In this document: in pieces, positions 44,147 to 54,240 of the stretch
Layout of the letters: each line of letters begins with the position of its first letter
Numbering within the stretch: position 1 is the first letter of the stretch
NCBI RefSeq assembly: GCF_019279795.1
Contig: NC_056737.1
Location: 1,193,345,015 to 1,193,409,014 of the forward strand
Reading direction: 5' to 3'
From: Protopterus annectens
Lineage: Eukaryota > Chordata > Ceratodontiformes > Protopteridae
DNA: 64,000 bases
Made by a program: the position numbers and the translations under genes
The notes under the pieces: generated by a model
Database searches by the model: none
Seen by the model: only the letters and a program-made list of their open reading frames with translations
What the model was told of the DNA's origin: nothing

Positions 44147-46858
44147 ATCAGTCATACACTATTACTGACATTACTGTATACGTGAGAGATGTATATCAGT
44201 CATACAATATTACTGACATTACTGTACATGTGAGAGATTTACATAAGTCATACACTATTACTGACATTACTGCACACGTGAGAGATGTACATCAATCATG
44301 AACTATTACTGACATTACTGCATACATGAGAGATGTACATCAGTCATACACTATTACTGACATTACTGCACATGTGAGAGATTTATATAAGTCATACACT
44401 ATTACTGACATTACTGCACATGTGAGAGATGTACATCAGTCATACACTATTACTGATATTACTGCACATGTGAGAGATGTACATCAGTCATGCACTATTA
44501 CTGACATTGCTGCACACATGAGAGATGTACCTCAGTCATACACTATTACTGACATTACTGCACATGTGAGAGATGTACATCAAGCCATGCACTATTACTG
44601 ACATCACTGCACACGTGAGAGATGTACATCAGTTATACACTATTACTGACACTACTGCACATTTCAGAGATGTACATCTGTCATACATGATTACTGACAT
44701 TACTGCACATGTGAGAGATTTACATAAGTCATACACTATTACTGACATTACTGCACATGTGAGAGATGTACATCAGTCATACATTATTACTGACATTACT
44801 GCACATGTGAGAGATTTACATCACTCATACACTATTACTGACATTACTGCATACGTGAGAGATGTACATCTGTCATACACTATTACTGACATTACTGCAC
44901 ATGTGAGAGATGTACATCAGTCATGCACTATTACTGACATCACTGCACACGTGAGAGGTGTACATCAGTCGTTCAATATTACTGACATTACTGCACACGT
45001 GAGAGATTTACATCAGTCATGCACTATTACTAACATTACTGCACATGTGAGAGATGTACATCAGTCATGCACTATTACTGACATTACTGCACACATGAGA
45101 GCTGTACATCAGTCATGCACAACTACTGACATTACTGCACACATGAGAGATGTACATCAGTCATACACTATTACTGATATCACTGCCCATGTGAGAGATG
45201 TACATCAGTCATGCACTATTACTGACATTACTGCACACGTGAGAGATGTATATCAGTCATACATTATTACTGACATTTCTGTACACGTGAGAGATGTATA
45301 TCAGTCATACACTATTACTGACATTACTGTGCACGTGAGGGATGTACATCAGTCATACACTATTACTGACATTACTGCACACGTGAGAGGTGTACATCAG
45401 TCATACACTATTACTGACATTACTGCACACGTGAGAGATTTACATCAGTCATGCACTATTACTAACATTACTGCACATGTGAGAGATGTACATCAGTCAT
45501 GCACTATTACTGACATTACTGCACACATGAGAGCTGTACATCAGTCATGCACAACTACTGACATTACTGCACACGTGAGAGATGTACATCAGTCATACAC
45601 TATTACTGATATCACTGCCCATGTGAGAGATGTACATCAGTCATGCACTATTACTGACATTACTGCACACGTGAGAGATGTACATCAGTCATACACTATT
45701 ACTGACATTTCTGTACATGTGAGGGATGTATATCAGTCATACACTATTACTGACATTACTGTACATGTGAGGGATGTACATCTGTCATACACTATTACTG
45801 ACATTATTGCCCACGTAAGACATGTACATCAGTCATACACTATTACTGACATTACTGTACATGTGAGAGATGTACATCTGTCATACACTATTACTGACAT
45901 TACTTCCCATGTAAGGCATGTACATCAGCCATACACTATTACTGATATTAATGCACACTTGAGAGATGTACATCAGTCATATACTATTACCGACATTACT
46001 GCATACATGAGAGATGTACATCAGTCATACACTATTACTGACATTACTGTACACGTGAGAGATGTACATCAGTCATACACTATTACTGACATTACTGCAC
46101 ATGTGAGAGATTTACATAAGTCATACACTATTACTGACATTACTGTACACGTGAGAGATGTACATCAGTCATACACTATTACTGACATTACTGCACATGT
46201 GAGAGATTTACATAAGTCATACACTATTACTGACATTACTGTACACGTGAGAGATGTACATCAGTCATACACTATTACTGACATTACTGTACATGTGACA
46301 GATGTACATCAGTCATACACTATTACTGACATTTCTGCACATGTGAGAGATGTACATCAGTCATACACTATTACTGATATTACTGCACATGTGAGAGATG
46401 TACATCAGTCATACACTATTACTGATATTAATGCACATGTGAGAGATGTAAATCAGTCATACACTATTACTGACATTACTGCACACGTGAGAGATGTACA
46501 TCAGTCATGCACTATTACTGACATTACTGCACATGTGAGAGATTTACATAAGTCATGCACTATTACTGACATCACTGCACACGTGAGAGATGTACATCAG
46601 TCATACACTATTACTGACATTTCTGTACACGTGAGAGATGTATATCAGTCATACACTGTTACTGACATTACTGTACATGTGAGGGATGTACATCAGTCAT
46701 ATACTATTACTGACATTACTGCACATGTGAGAGATGTACATAAGTCAAACACTATTACTGACATTACTGCACATGTGAGAGATGTACATCAGTCATGCAC
46801 TATTACTGACATCACTGCACACGTAAGAGATGTACATCAGTTATACACTATCATGTTT
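44147..46858. repeat. 48-bp minisatellite, right part, about 56 units
   Basis: Tandem units of 48 bp continue in phase from the left part. Since 48 is three times 16, one plus-strand frame is open for 762 codons (44573..46861) as a 16-residue repeat (VHQSYTITDITAHVRD); the other five frames each have a stop in nearly every unit. The most common variant swaps CACGTG for CATGTG, as CpG decay would. Longer-range duplication is visible: about 44935..45250 and 45355..45665 are near copies of each other. Confidence 0.93.
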
Positions 46859-46939
46859 TGATTAACAATTAATAATTATAATTATTAATTAATAATTATT
46901 ATTAATAATTAATTAATATAGATTATTAACTTCTCTAGA
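46859..46939. repeat. AT-only low-complexity spacer
   Basis: A stretch of AATTAATAATTA-type repeats separates the 48-bp and 51-bp minisatellites. Partly self-complementary, so it may fold or be prone to breakage. Confidence 0.8.
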
Positions 46940-48140
46940 CTGTTAGTAGTATTTGACATTAGGGTAGTGGTCAGGTCAGGCTTTAGTTGCTTGCTGGTAG
47001 TATTTGGTATAGGGGTAGTAGTCAGGCCTAACTTTAATTGCTTTTTCATACTCTTTGGTATGTGATAGTAGTCAGGCTTGGCTTTAGTAGTTTTCTAGTA
47101 GTATTTGGTATAGGGGTAGTATTCCAGCATGAATTTAGTAGCTTGTTAGAAGCATTTGGTATAGGTTTAGTGGTCAGGTCTGAATTTAGTAGCTTGTTAG
47201 TAGTACTCGGTATTGGGGTAGTGGTCAGGCTTGTCTCTAGTAGCTTGTTAGCAGCATTTGCTATAAGACTAGTGGTCAGGCTAGGCTAGGTTTTAGTAGC
47301 TTGGTAGTAGTATTTGGTACAGGAATAGTGGTCATGCCTGAATTTAGTAGCTTTTCAGTAGTATTTCATACAGGGGTAATGGTCAGGCCTGGCTTTAGTA
47401 GCTTGTTAGCAGTATTTGGTATAGGGTTAGTGGTCAGCTCTTTATTTAGTGACTTTATTAGTAGTATTTGTTATATGGGTAGTGGTCAGGCCTGGCTTCA
47501 GTAGCTTGCTAGTAGTATTTGGTATAAGAGCAATGGTCAAGCATTACTTTAGTGGCTTGTTAGTAGTATTTGGTATAGGGGTAGTGGTCAGGCCTAGATT
47601 TAGTAGCTTGCTCACAGTATTTGGTATGGGGTAGTATTCAGGCCTGGTTTTAATAGCTTGCTAGTAGTATTTGGCATAGGTGTAGTGGTCAAGCCTGACT
47701 TTAGTAGATTGTTGGTAGTATTTTTTAAAGCGGTAGTGCTCAGGCCTGGCTTTAGTAGCAAGTTAGGAGTATTTGGTATTGGGGTGGTGGACAGCCTTGG
47801 CTCTAGTAGCTTGTTAGTAGCATTTGATATAGGGGTAGTGGTCATACCTGGCTTTAGTACCTTGGCAGTAGTACTTGGTATAGGGGTTGTGGTCAAGCTT
47901 GGTTTTCATAGCTTGTTAGTAGTATTTGGTATAGGGGTAGTGGCCAGCCCTGGCTTTAGTAGCTTGTTCATAGCATTTCATATGGGTTAGTGCTCAGTCC
48001 TGGCTTTAGTAGGTTGTTAGCGGTATTTGGTATACGTGTAGTGGTCAGGTCTGACGTTAGTTGCTTGAAGGTAGTATTTGTTATAGGAGTAGTGATCAGG
48101 CCTGGCTTTCATAGCTTATTAGTAATATTTGGTATAGAGG
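46940..48140. repeat. 51-bp minisatellite, first part, about 23 units
   Basis: Units of 51 bp with core TAGTAGCTTGTTAGTAGTAT and TTGGTATAGGGGTAGTGGTC. Being 17 codons long it also leaves frames open, for example 47038..47289 and 47658..47990 on the plus strand. Units differ more among themselves than in the 48-bp array, with some indels, so this array is older or less homogenised. Confidence 0.9.
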
Positions 48141-48501
48141 TTCATAGGTTCCTAGCAGTGTACTACTAGGCTAATGGCCCTGAAGCCTTTACAAGCCTAG
48201 CCATAGGATTACCCTGGCATAGTGCCACCTGACCTTAGTTCCAGTGCCTCTGTCAAGTAGAGCCACTGGTGTTATCCCCAGGGTTAATTTTCTGTTTCTC
48301 ATCCACTCATCAAGATTTCTCTTGAAGAGGGTCAGCGAGATGCTCTGCTTGACATGTATGGGAAGTCTGTTACTTAGCATGGGGGCAGTCTCTGCGTTAT
48401 GTACCTATCCCTCCAGCATGTTCTGTTAATTGTGGTAATGAGGTTGAGGTCTCTGGAGTGTGTGGTGTGGAGGGATAGGGATTTCTTTAGATGCAGCATT
48501 T

Positions 48502-49720
48502 CTAGTTGGCACTGAATCTGTTGGCCAGTATGCTGGCAATATCTGTTGGCTCAGTATAGGAGGAACCATTGTGCATTAGCTCAGAGCAAATCTGGGTTTT
48601 GCTGTGGAGATTCTTTACATAACTATAGAAGGCCTTGTGGTTGTCTTTAGTATCTGCTGAAATTCTGTTTTCATACATAACTTTAGGGGATTTGATGATG
48701 GATCTCAACTTTTTGTTGAGGCAGATAAGGGAGTTTTTCCAGTCTTGGGACTTCACCTTACTCTGCATCAGTTTCCTCCATCTGTTGCTGAATTTGTTTA
48801 TGGCAGCAGACCACCAGATTGGCTTCCTTTTTTTGAAGGAGAGTGTCTTGGTTCTATTGGGTATGGTGAGATCCATGCATTTATGTATGTATTCATACAG
48901 TGCATTGCTGTATGATTCTGCAGTCACGCAACTATTCTCCATTTGCATGGGTGCCGTGAAGTTAGCCACCTCTATTTTTAGGATCCCAAAGTTAGCTTTG
49001 GAGAAGTTTTTCATGGTGTTTACCTTTGCTAGGGGGGAGAGAGGGATGTGGATTTCCAAGGTTATTAGCTTGTGGTTGGATCTAACCAGGGAGGAGCTAA
49101 CTATTGGTGTAGAGCAATGGTCGCCCATGTTAGTAATGACCAGGTCAAGGATGTTGCTACCTCTAGTGGGGGTAAAAATGAGCTGGTCCAGGGCATTGGA
49201 ATTAATGAAATCCAGGAAACATTGGGCAAGTGTATTGGTACATGAGTAGTTTACCCAGTTAATGGAGGGGTAGTTGAAGTTGCCTAATAAGAGAGTGTTA
49301 GGTTGGACCCTAATATTCTCCAAGATGCTTAGAAACGTGGAGTGTGAGTCTTGGGACATGGTTGGGGACCTATATCGGGCTATGACCTGAATCGCTGTCT
49401 CACTGAATGTTAGCTGCACCTGAAATATCTCTGATGCATTATGTTGGGCTACCAGTCTGGAGGTGTGCGCATCCTTTATGAATATAGACACACCCCCACC
49501 TTTGGAGCTTCAGTCTAAGTTCTGTGGCCGAAAGGTATGGAATGAGTTATAGCCTGGTAGTGCAGGGGTGCTTTCTGGTGCCTTGAACTAGGTCTCTGTT
49601 ACAGCACAAATGTCAATATTCTCCATTTTAAGGAGTGCTTCGAGTGAGGGCATTTTGAGATTTAGACTTCTTGCATTGAGCAACACGACCCTCAGATTGC
49701 ATTTGTTTGTAGCTGTTAGG
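48502..49720 (-). pseudogene. CR1 copy E ORF2, endonuclease part only
   Basis: A 329-codon frame (49491..48502) covers most of the endonuclease (LLLGNFNYPSINW where copy D has GDFNY; VRSNHKLITLEI where copy D has SDHK) and the linker, ending LANRFSAN at the deletion point. The first endonuclease residues (LRVVLLNARSLNLKMPSLEA, DICAVTET) are in 49800..49588. Beyond the deletion only about 350 bp of C-terminal ORF2 and tail remain (48141..48500). Confidence 0.8.
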
Positions 49721-49739
49721 GTGGTAATTTGGTCTTTGG

Positions 49740-50690
49740 AACACCTCCTAAAAAAGGCACTATAGGGGTGGCAAGAGCCTTGGCCAGTATATGGAAGCAC
49801 AGGGATGACAGATGCAGGCCATCTCTAGCAAGGCATCGAGGTCTGTCAGTCATGTCATCCCAGGCAGACAGATACTGGATCCCCTTAGAATGACACCAGA
49901 AACTTAGCCAATTTTTGAAATCTATCATTTTGTGCTTGTACTGTGGTATCATTCTGGGTGATGGTAGGATGCTGCTCAGGGCTAGGGTCATACCCACCTG
50001 GGCTACATAATCCAAGAACTCCTCCATATCTCTTTTCATGTAGTCCAGTAAGGTACGTCTCAGGTTATTCACACCCACATTTACAATGACAGAGTCATAT
50101 TTGTACCTGTTGTTGAGCGACCTGAGTGCATGCATTATGTGTTGGATCCTGGCACCTGATAGGCAGCTGACTGTTACTTTCTCCTTATTCAGCCTAGTGA
50201 GTGGGACATTAGTGTGCCTCACTATCAAGTCACGTATGACTAGGGTGTTGGGCATGCTGTTTTGCCTTAAGGGCTTTGGTTGAGTGGCACACTATTTAGA
50301 AGAGTTATGTGTCTTGTGATTATTGTTATGTTGTGGTAGTTGAGTGCGTTTCTGCCTTGGAGGTCTCTGCTGCTTGGGTAGATTTTTATTGAGAGCCTCT
50401 GTGGTGGTGGGTGTGTGGTTTGTGTTTTTATGTGAAGGCAGTGCTGGTGTGTGTTCCAAAGGGCTATGTATTCCATGTGGTGTAGAGCAAGTGTTGACCT
50501 TCTCCTCTTGACCAGCTATTCCGCTCTTGGCTGGAGAGTGTGTGGCTTCTAGTTTGGATACATAAGTGCATCTCTCGCAAGTCTGAGTGTTGGAAGGTAA
50601 GAGGAGATGGTTGTCAGTGTACATGAGGCAGTTGCTACATTACTTCAGGATGCCCAAGTACACCAGGTTAGTAGGAGAAAGCACAGGGAA
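49740..50690 (-). pseudogene. CR1 copy E ORF1 (esterase)
   Basis: The linker part (50624..50292) begins MYTDNHLLLPSNTQTCERCT and the esterase (50255..49716, 179 codons) is nearly open: NTLVIRDLIVRHTNVPLTRL, VNVGVNNLRRTLLDYMKRDM, RDGLHLSSLCFHILAKALAT. The GDS block is changed to RDL, so the nucleophile serine is lost, and GVND reads GVNN. The protein would be inactive as an esterase. Confidence 0.8.
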
Positions 50691-51269
50691 CTGACCTTTA
50701 GACATGCCTGGTGGGGTGGACATTGATAATAAGAACTAGATCTGTTTCCTTGTAGAAAGTTTAGTGCTGGTAGCACTTGTGTGCTACAATAATTGCTACA
50801 AGAAGTCTGGTAAAGTGCTAGACTAATAATCTAGTATAAGTGCAGGAGAGGAGAGAACTAGTAGATATAAGGGAAAAATTGAAGAGCTGGCTCTGGCACC
50901 ACTCAGAAGCTTTCAAACAGTCCTGGATACAGCAAGTCTGTATCTGGACTAGACTAGTTACAGGAAAGGATGGAAACAAGAGCAAACGTGGGCTTTTAAA
51001 CCAGAAAGTTGAGACAGATGGAAAAACTGTCCAAATGGCCAATAAACTACAATTTCTGGGCCAGAAACAACTCATCTTGTGGTAGGTAGGCTATCTAGTG
51101 CTTACCATTCCCACTGATAAGCTAGAAGGCTTCCGTCCAACACAGAAAGGCTTGGGGGGCTCAGAAGCTTATAGTCTTGGACACAGCAAATCTGTATCTC
51201 GACTAGACTTACAACAAAGGGGGGAAACAAGCTTAGAATTGTTTTTCTTTTTTTAGTAAAGTAGATAAG

Positions 51270-52846
51270 GAGAAAGTTGGAACAGAAGTTAATTCAAAGT
51301 TAAGAATCTAAGTTGGTGGGCTTTCACAAATTTTGTCTCTCTATTAGGTAGAATGAACTAATGACACTAGATTGGGAGGAGTGTCCCAGATCAAATATAC
51401 AGTATGGGCGGGCAACAGCAAAACCACCAAGTATACGACTAAGACAACAATGGAGGGAACTATTACAGCTATTAGCTGTAGCCACTAAATGAAGGTTTTA
51501 AACAGATAAAGGAGCAAGGAGACTCTAGAGAATGCTTTTAACTGCAAACAAATCAGTTATATGATACCTGACTAGAACACAGAAACCTCAAAAAATCAAA
51601 AATGCACAGAAAAGCACGGATAGAGCACTCACCAATAGAAAATAAAACTCTCAGTATGAAAAAAAAAAGTTTACAGTTAAGTAATTCAGTAAACATGCAA
51701 TTAGAGTAATGAAACAGTATCTAGCAATGAAAAATACAGATTAAACAGTATAAAACAGTACATAAATGCAGTGAAATAGTAAAAAAAAACTTTATAACAG
51801 TGTAAAATGCAGTAGATTAACTGTATAGCACAATTATAATTGTTACAGAAGTGCGATTCAATGAAATAAGTGTAAGAAATAACTTATCCTGCTCTTGGAA
51901 TCTTAAGGAATTTCTGCTTAGTCTCAGTAATGAATCACAATCCACAGCCTGGTAAATACAAGCACAGCCTTTACAGACACAGGGTTTATATACCAGAAAG
52001 GATGGAAGAATCAAGAAGATCGAATTACTACTCAGTCCTACTAGCCCCTGCTATTACCCAATCACTCGTGCTACAGAAGGTCAGGAAACCCTGTTACTCT
52101 CAATAATAATGAAGACAGCAGACTATGAACAGAAAATGGCTGCCAAAAACACAGGAAACTCAACAAACAAAACTACCAGGCTTGGACAACAGCCGGCCTC
52201 TATCAAGATTATGCCACCTGAGCAGACCACAGAAACCTCACGATAAATGCATAGAAAGAGCACTCACAAAGAGAAAATACAAGTCTCAGTATGAAAAAGC
52301 AGTTTACAGTTTAGTAATTAAATAAAAATGCAATTATCGTAATAGACACTATTACAGCAACTAGCTGTAGCCACTAAATGAAAGTTTTAAACAGATAAAG
52401 GAGCAAGGAGACTCTAGAGAATGCTCTTAACTGCAAACCAATCAGTTATATGACTAGAACACAGAATCATCAAAAAAATCAAAAATGCACAGAAAAGCAC
52501 TGATAGAGCACTCACAAACAGAAAATACAACTCTCAGTAAGAAAATGCAGTTTACAGTTAAGTAATTCAGTAAACATGCAATTAGAGTAATGGAACCATA
52601 TCTAGCAATGAAAAATACAGTTAAAACAATATAAAACAGTACATAAATGCAGTGAAACAGTAAAAAAAGCTTTATAAGAGTGCAAAATGTATTAGATTAA
52701 CTGTATAGCACAATTATAAGTGTTGCAGAAGTGCAATTCAATGAAATAAGTGTAAGAAATAACTTATCCTGCTCTTGGAATCTTATGGAATTTCTGCTTA
52801 GTCTCAGTAATTAATCACAATCCACAGCCTGGTAAATACAAGCCAA
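51270..52846 (-). repeat. 880-bp repeats at the 5' side of CR1 copy E
   Basis: The segment CAATCCACAGCCTGGTAAAT occurs at about 51938 and 52818, 880 bp apart, and the DNA before each point matches for some 480 bp (51460..51960 against 52345..52845). A shorter related piece lies at 52215..52340. By the phase argument for copy E these repeats belong to the LINE insertion, perhaps as a second type of 5' monomer. A separate insertion is the alternative. Confidence 0.6.
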
Positions 52847-53418
52847 GGTAGTGGCCAAGCTTGAGTTTAGTAGCTTGTTAGTAGTATTTGGCATAGATGT
52901 AGTGGTCAGGCCTGGCTTTTGTAGCTTGTTAGCAGTATTTGTTATAGGGTTAGCAGTCAGGCCTGAATGTAGTAGCTTATTAGTAGTATTTGTTATAGTG
53001 GTAGTGGTTGGGCTTAGCTCTAGTAGCTTGTTAGTAGCATTTGATATAGAGGTAGTGGTCAGGCCTGGCTTTAGTAGCTTGGTAGTAGTATTTGGTAGAG
53101 CGGTAGTAGTTAGGCCTGGCTTTAGTACCTTATTAGCAGTATTTGACATAGGAGTAGTGTTTAGGCCTGGTTTAGTAGCCTGTTAATAGCATTTGGTATA
53201 GGACTAGTTGTGTAATTGTCAGGCCTGGCATTAGTAGCTTGGTAGTACTATTTGGTATAGGGGTAGTGGTTAGGCCTGACTTTAGTATCTTATTAATAGT
53301 ATTTGGTACAAGAGTAGTGGTCATGCCTGGCTTTAGTAGTCTGTTAGTAGTTTTTGGTATATGAATAGTGGTCAGGCCTGGCTTTTAGTAGCTTGTTAGT
53401 ACCATTTGGTATGGGGTA
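52847..53418. repeat. 51-bp minisatellite, second part
   Basis: About eleven units continue the array from 48140 in the same orientation and phase after CR1 copy E. It is interrupted again at 53419 by CR1 copy F. Confidence 0.9.
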
Positions 53419-53790
53419 TTCTTCTTGTGGCAACAGGTATAAGTATAGGACTAAAATACATAAGGTCCAAGGTTTGAATACAGAAGATTCCTGCTGGAAG
53501 GACAGATTTATCTCCCAGCAACTGCCACATTTTGGAACAGGCAACCAATTTATGTGAAATACAGCACCTTTATGACACTGTTCAAGAGGAATGTGGATGA
53601 GTGGATGAGCACCATAAATTCTTACAGGGGATAGCACCTACAACCTTCCTGGACAAGGGTGGTCATCACTAAATGCAATCTTGGGTATTGACTAGTACGT
53701 CTACTCTATTACATTGGATTGAAATGGCTAGGCTTAAAACAACCTCATGGGCGATAGCCTAGTTATCTCCTATAATCCTATGATCCTATG
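53419..53790 (+). mobile_element. CR1-like LINE copy F, short 3' fragment
   Basis: Only the last part of ORF2 and the 3' end: DSCWKDRFISQQLPHF is readable near 53480, then a tail with GGCTAGGCTTAAAACAACCT and CCTATAATCCTATGATCC. The tail repeat is CCTATGAT rather than CTATGAAC, so this is another subfamily. It is inserted in a 51-bp unit with GTA on both sides (53416..53418 and 53791..53793). Confidence 0.8.
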
Positions 53791-53845
53791 GTAGTGGTCA
53801 AACCTGGCTTTACTAGCTTGTTAATGACTTTTCATAAGAGTTTAG
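53791..53845. repeat. 51-bp minisatellite, last unit
   Basis: GTAGTGGTCAAACCTGGCTT continues the array for one more unit after CR1 copy F, then the similarity ends. Confidence 0.75.
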
Positions 53846-53869
53846 GGTTATTTTGGTGTCTCTTCTATA

Positions 53870-54010
53870 GGCTGAAATAGCGATAGTCTACTATCTCCTC
53901 CCAGGCTGATAGGTATCATTCCCCCTTATGACATCAGAAGTTAAGCCAATTGTTAAGGTCAATAATCTTTTGTCTGCATTGTTTTGACCATAACATAATT
54001 GGAAAAATGT
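53870..54010 (-). mobile_element. CR1 ORF1 scrap
   Basis: On the minus strand QKIIDLNNWLNF followed by a CHKGG..IP stretch resembles the esterase region of the CR1 ORF1 proteins (copy D: KMINLNNWLKYWCHSKWIQ). It is a short, diverged remnant next to the DIRS-type element. Confidence 0.45.
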
Positions 54011-54084
54011 ACTGATGCCTTACAAAACAATGTACCAGGTGCACTTTACATTTGGAAGATAGATATTTCTTCCTTATTGTTGAA

Positions 54085-54240
54085 AAAGAAGTTACATACT
54101 CACTGTAACGTTCCATCTGAGTAGTTCTACTTAATTTGTCTTCAACCTGTGGGTTCCGGATCTGTATCGGATCTGAGCCGGCAAATTCACTAGCATGTGC
54201 TCCAAGCTCCAAGCTCCTCCCCTTATGCATAATACACCTC
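54085..54240. repeat. DIRS left inverted terminal repeat
   Basis: Matches the reverse complement of 60128..60265, sharing CTTCAACCTGTGGGTTC and CCAAGCTCCAAGCTC. Similarity is interrupted by point differences. Confidence 0.8.

Larger units (their letters stand above)
48141..52846 (-). mobile_element. CR1-like LINE copy E, internally deleted, inside 51-bp array
   Basis: Minus-strand LINE whose 3' tail starts at 48141 (TTCATAGGTTCCTAGCAG on the plus strand). Left flank ends GGTATAGAGG and right flank resumes GGTAGTGGCC, so removing 48141..52846 restores one 51-bp unit in phase. That makes the whole 4.7 kb probably a single insertion. ORF1 (about 50650..49740) and endonuclease (49491..48502) are present, but the reverse transcriptase is missing: the sequence jumps at about 48505 from the C-terminal region to the linker. 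A 258-type monomer (about 50990..51240) and longer 880-bp repeats follow at the 5' side. Confidence 0.8.

Noticed and set aside
39794-46858. CRISPR-like array of regular repeats
   Set aside because: Units are contiguous 48-bp repeats without unique spacers, in a eukaryotic genome.
48635-49249. 204-codon plus-strand frame
   Set aside because: It is the shadow of the CR1 copy E endonuclease frame on the minus strand.
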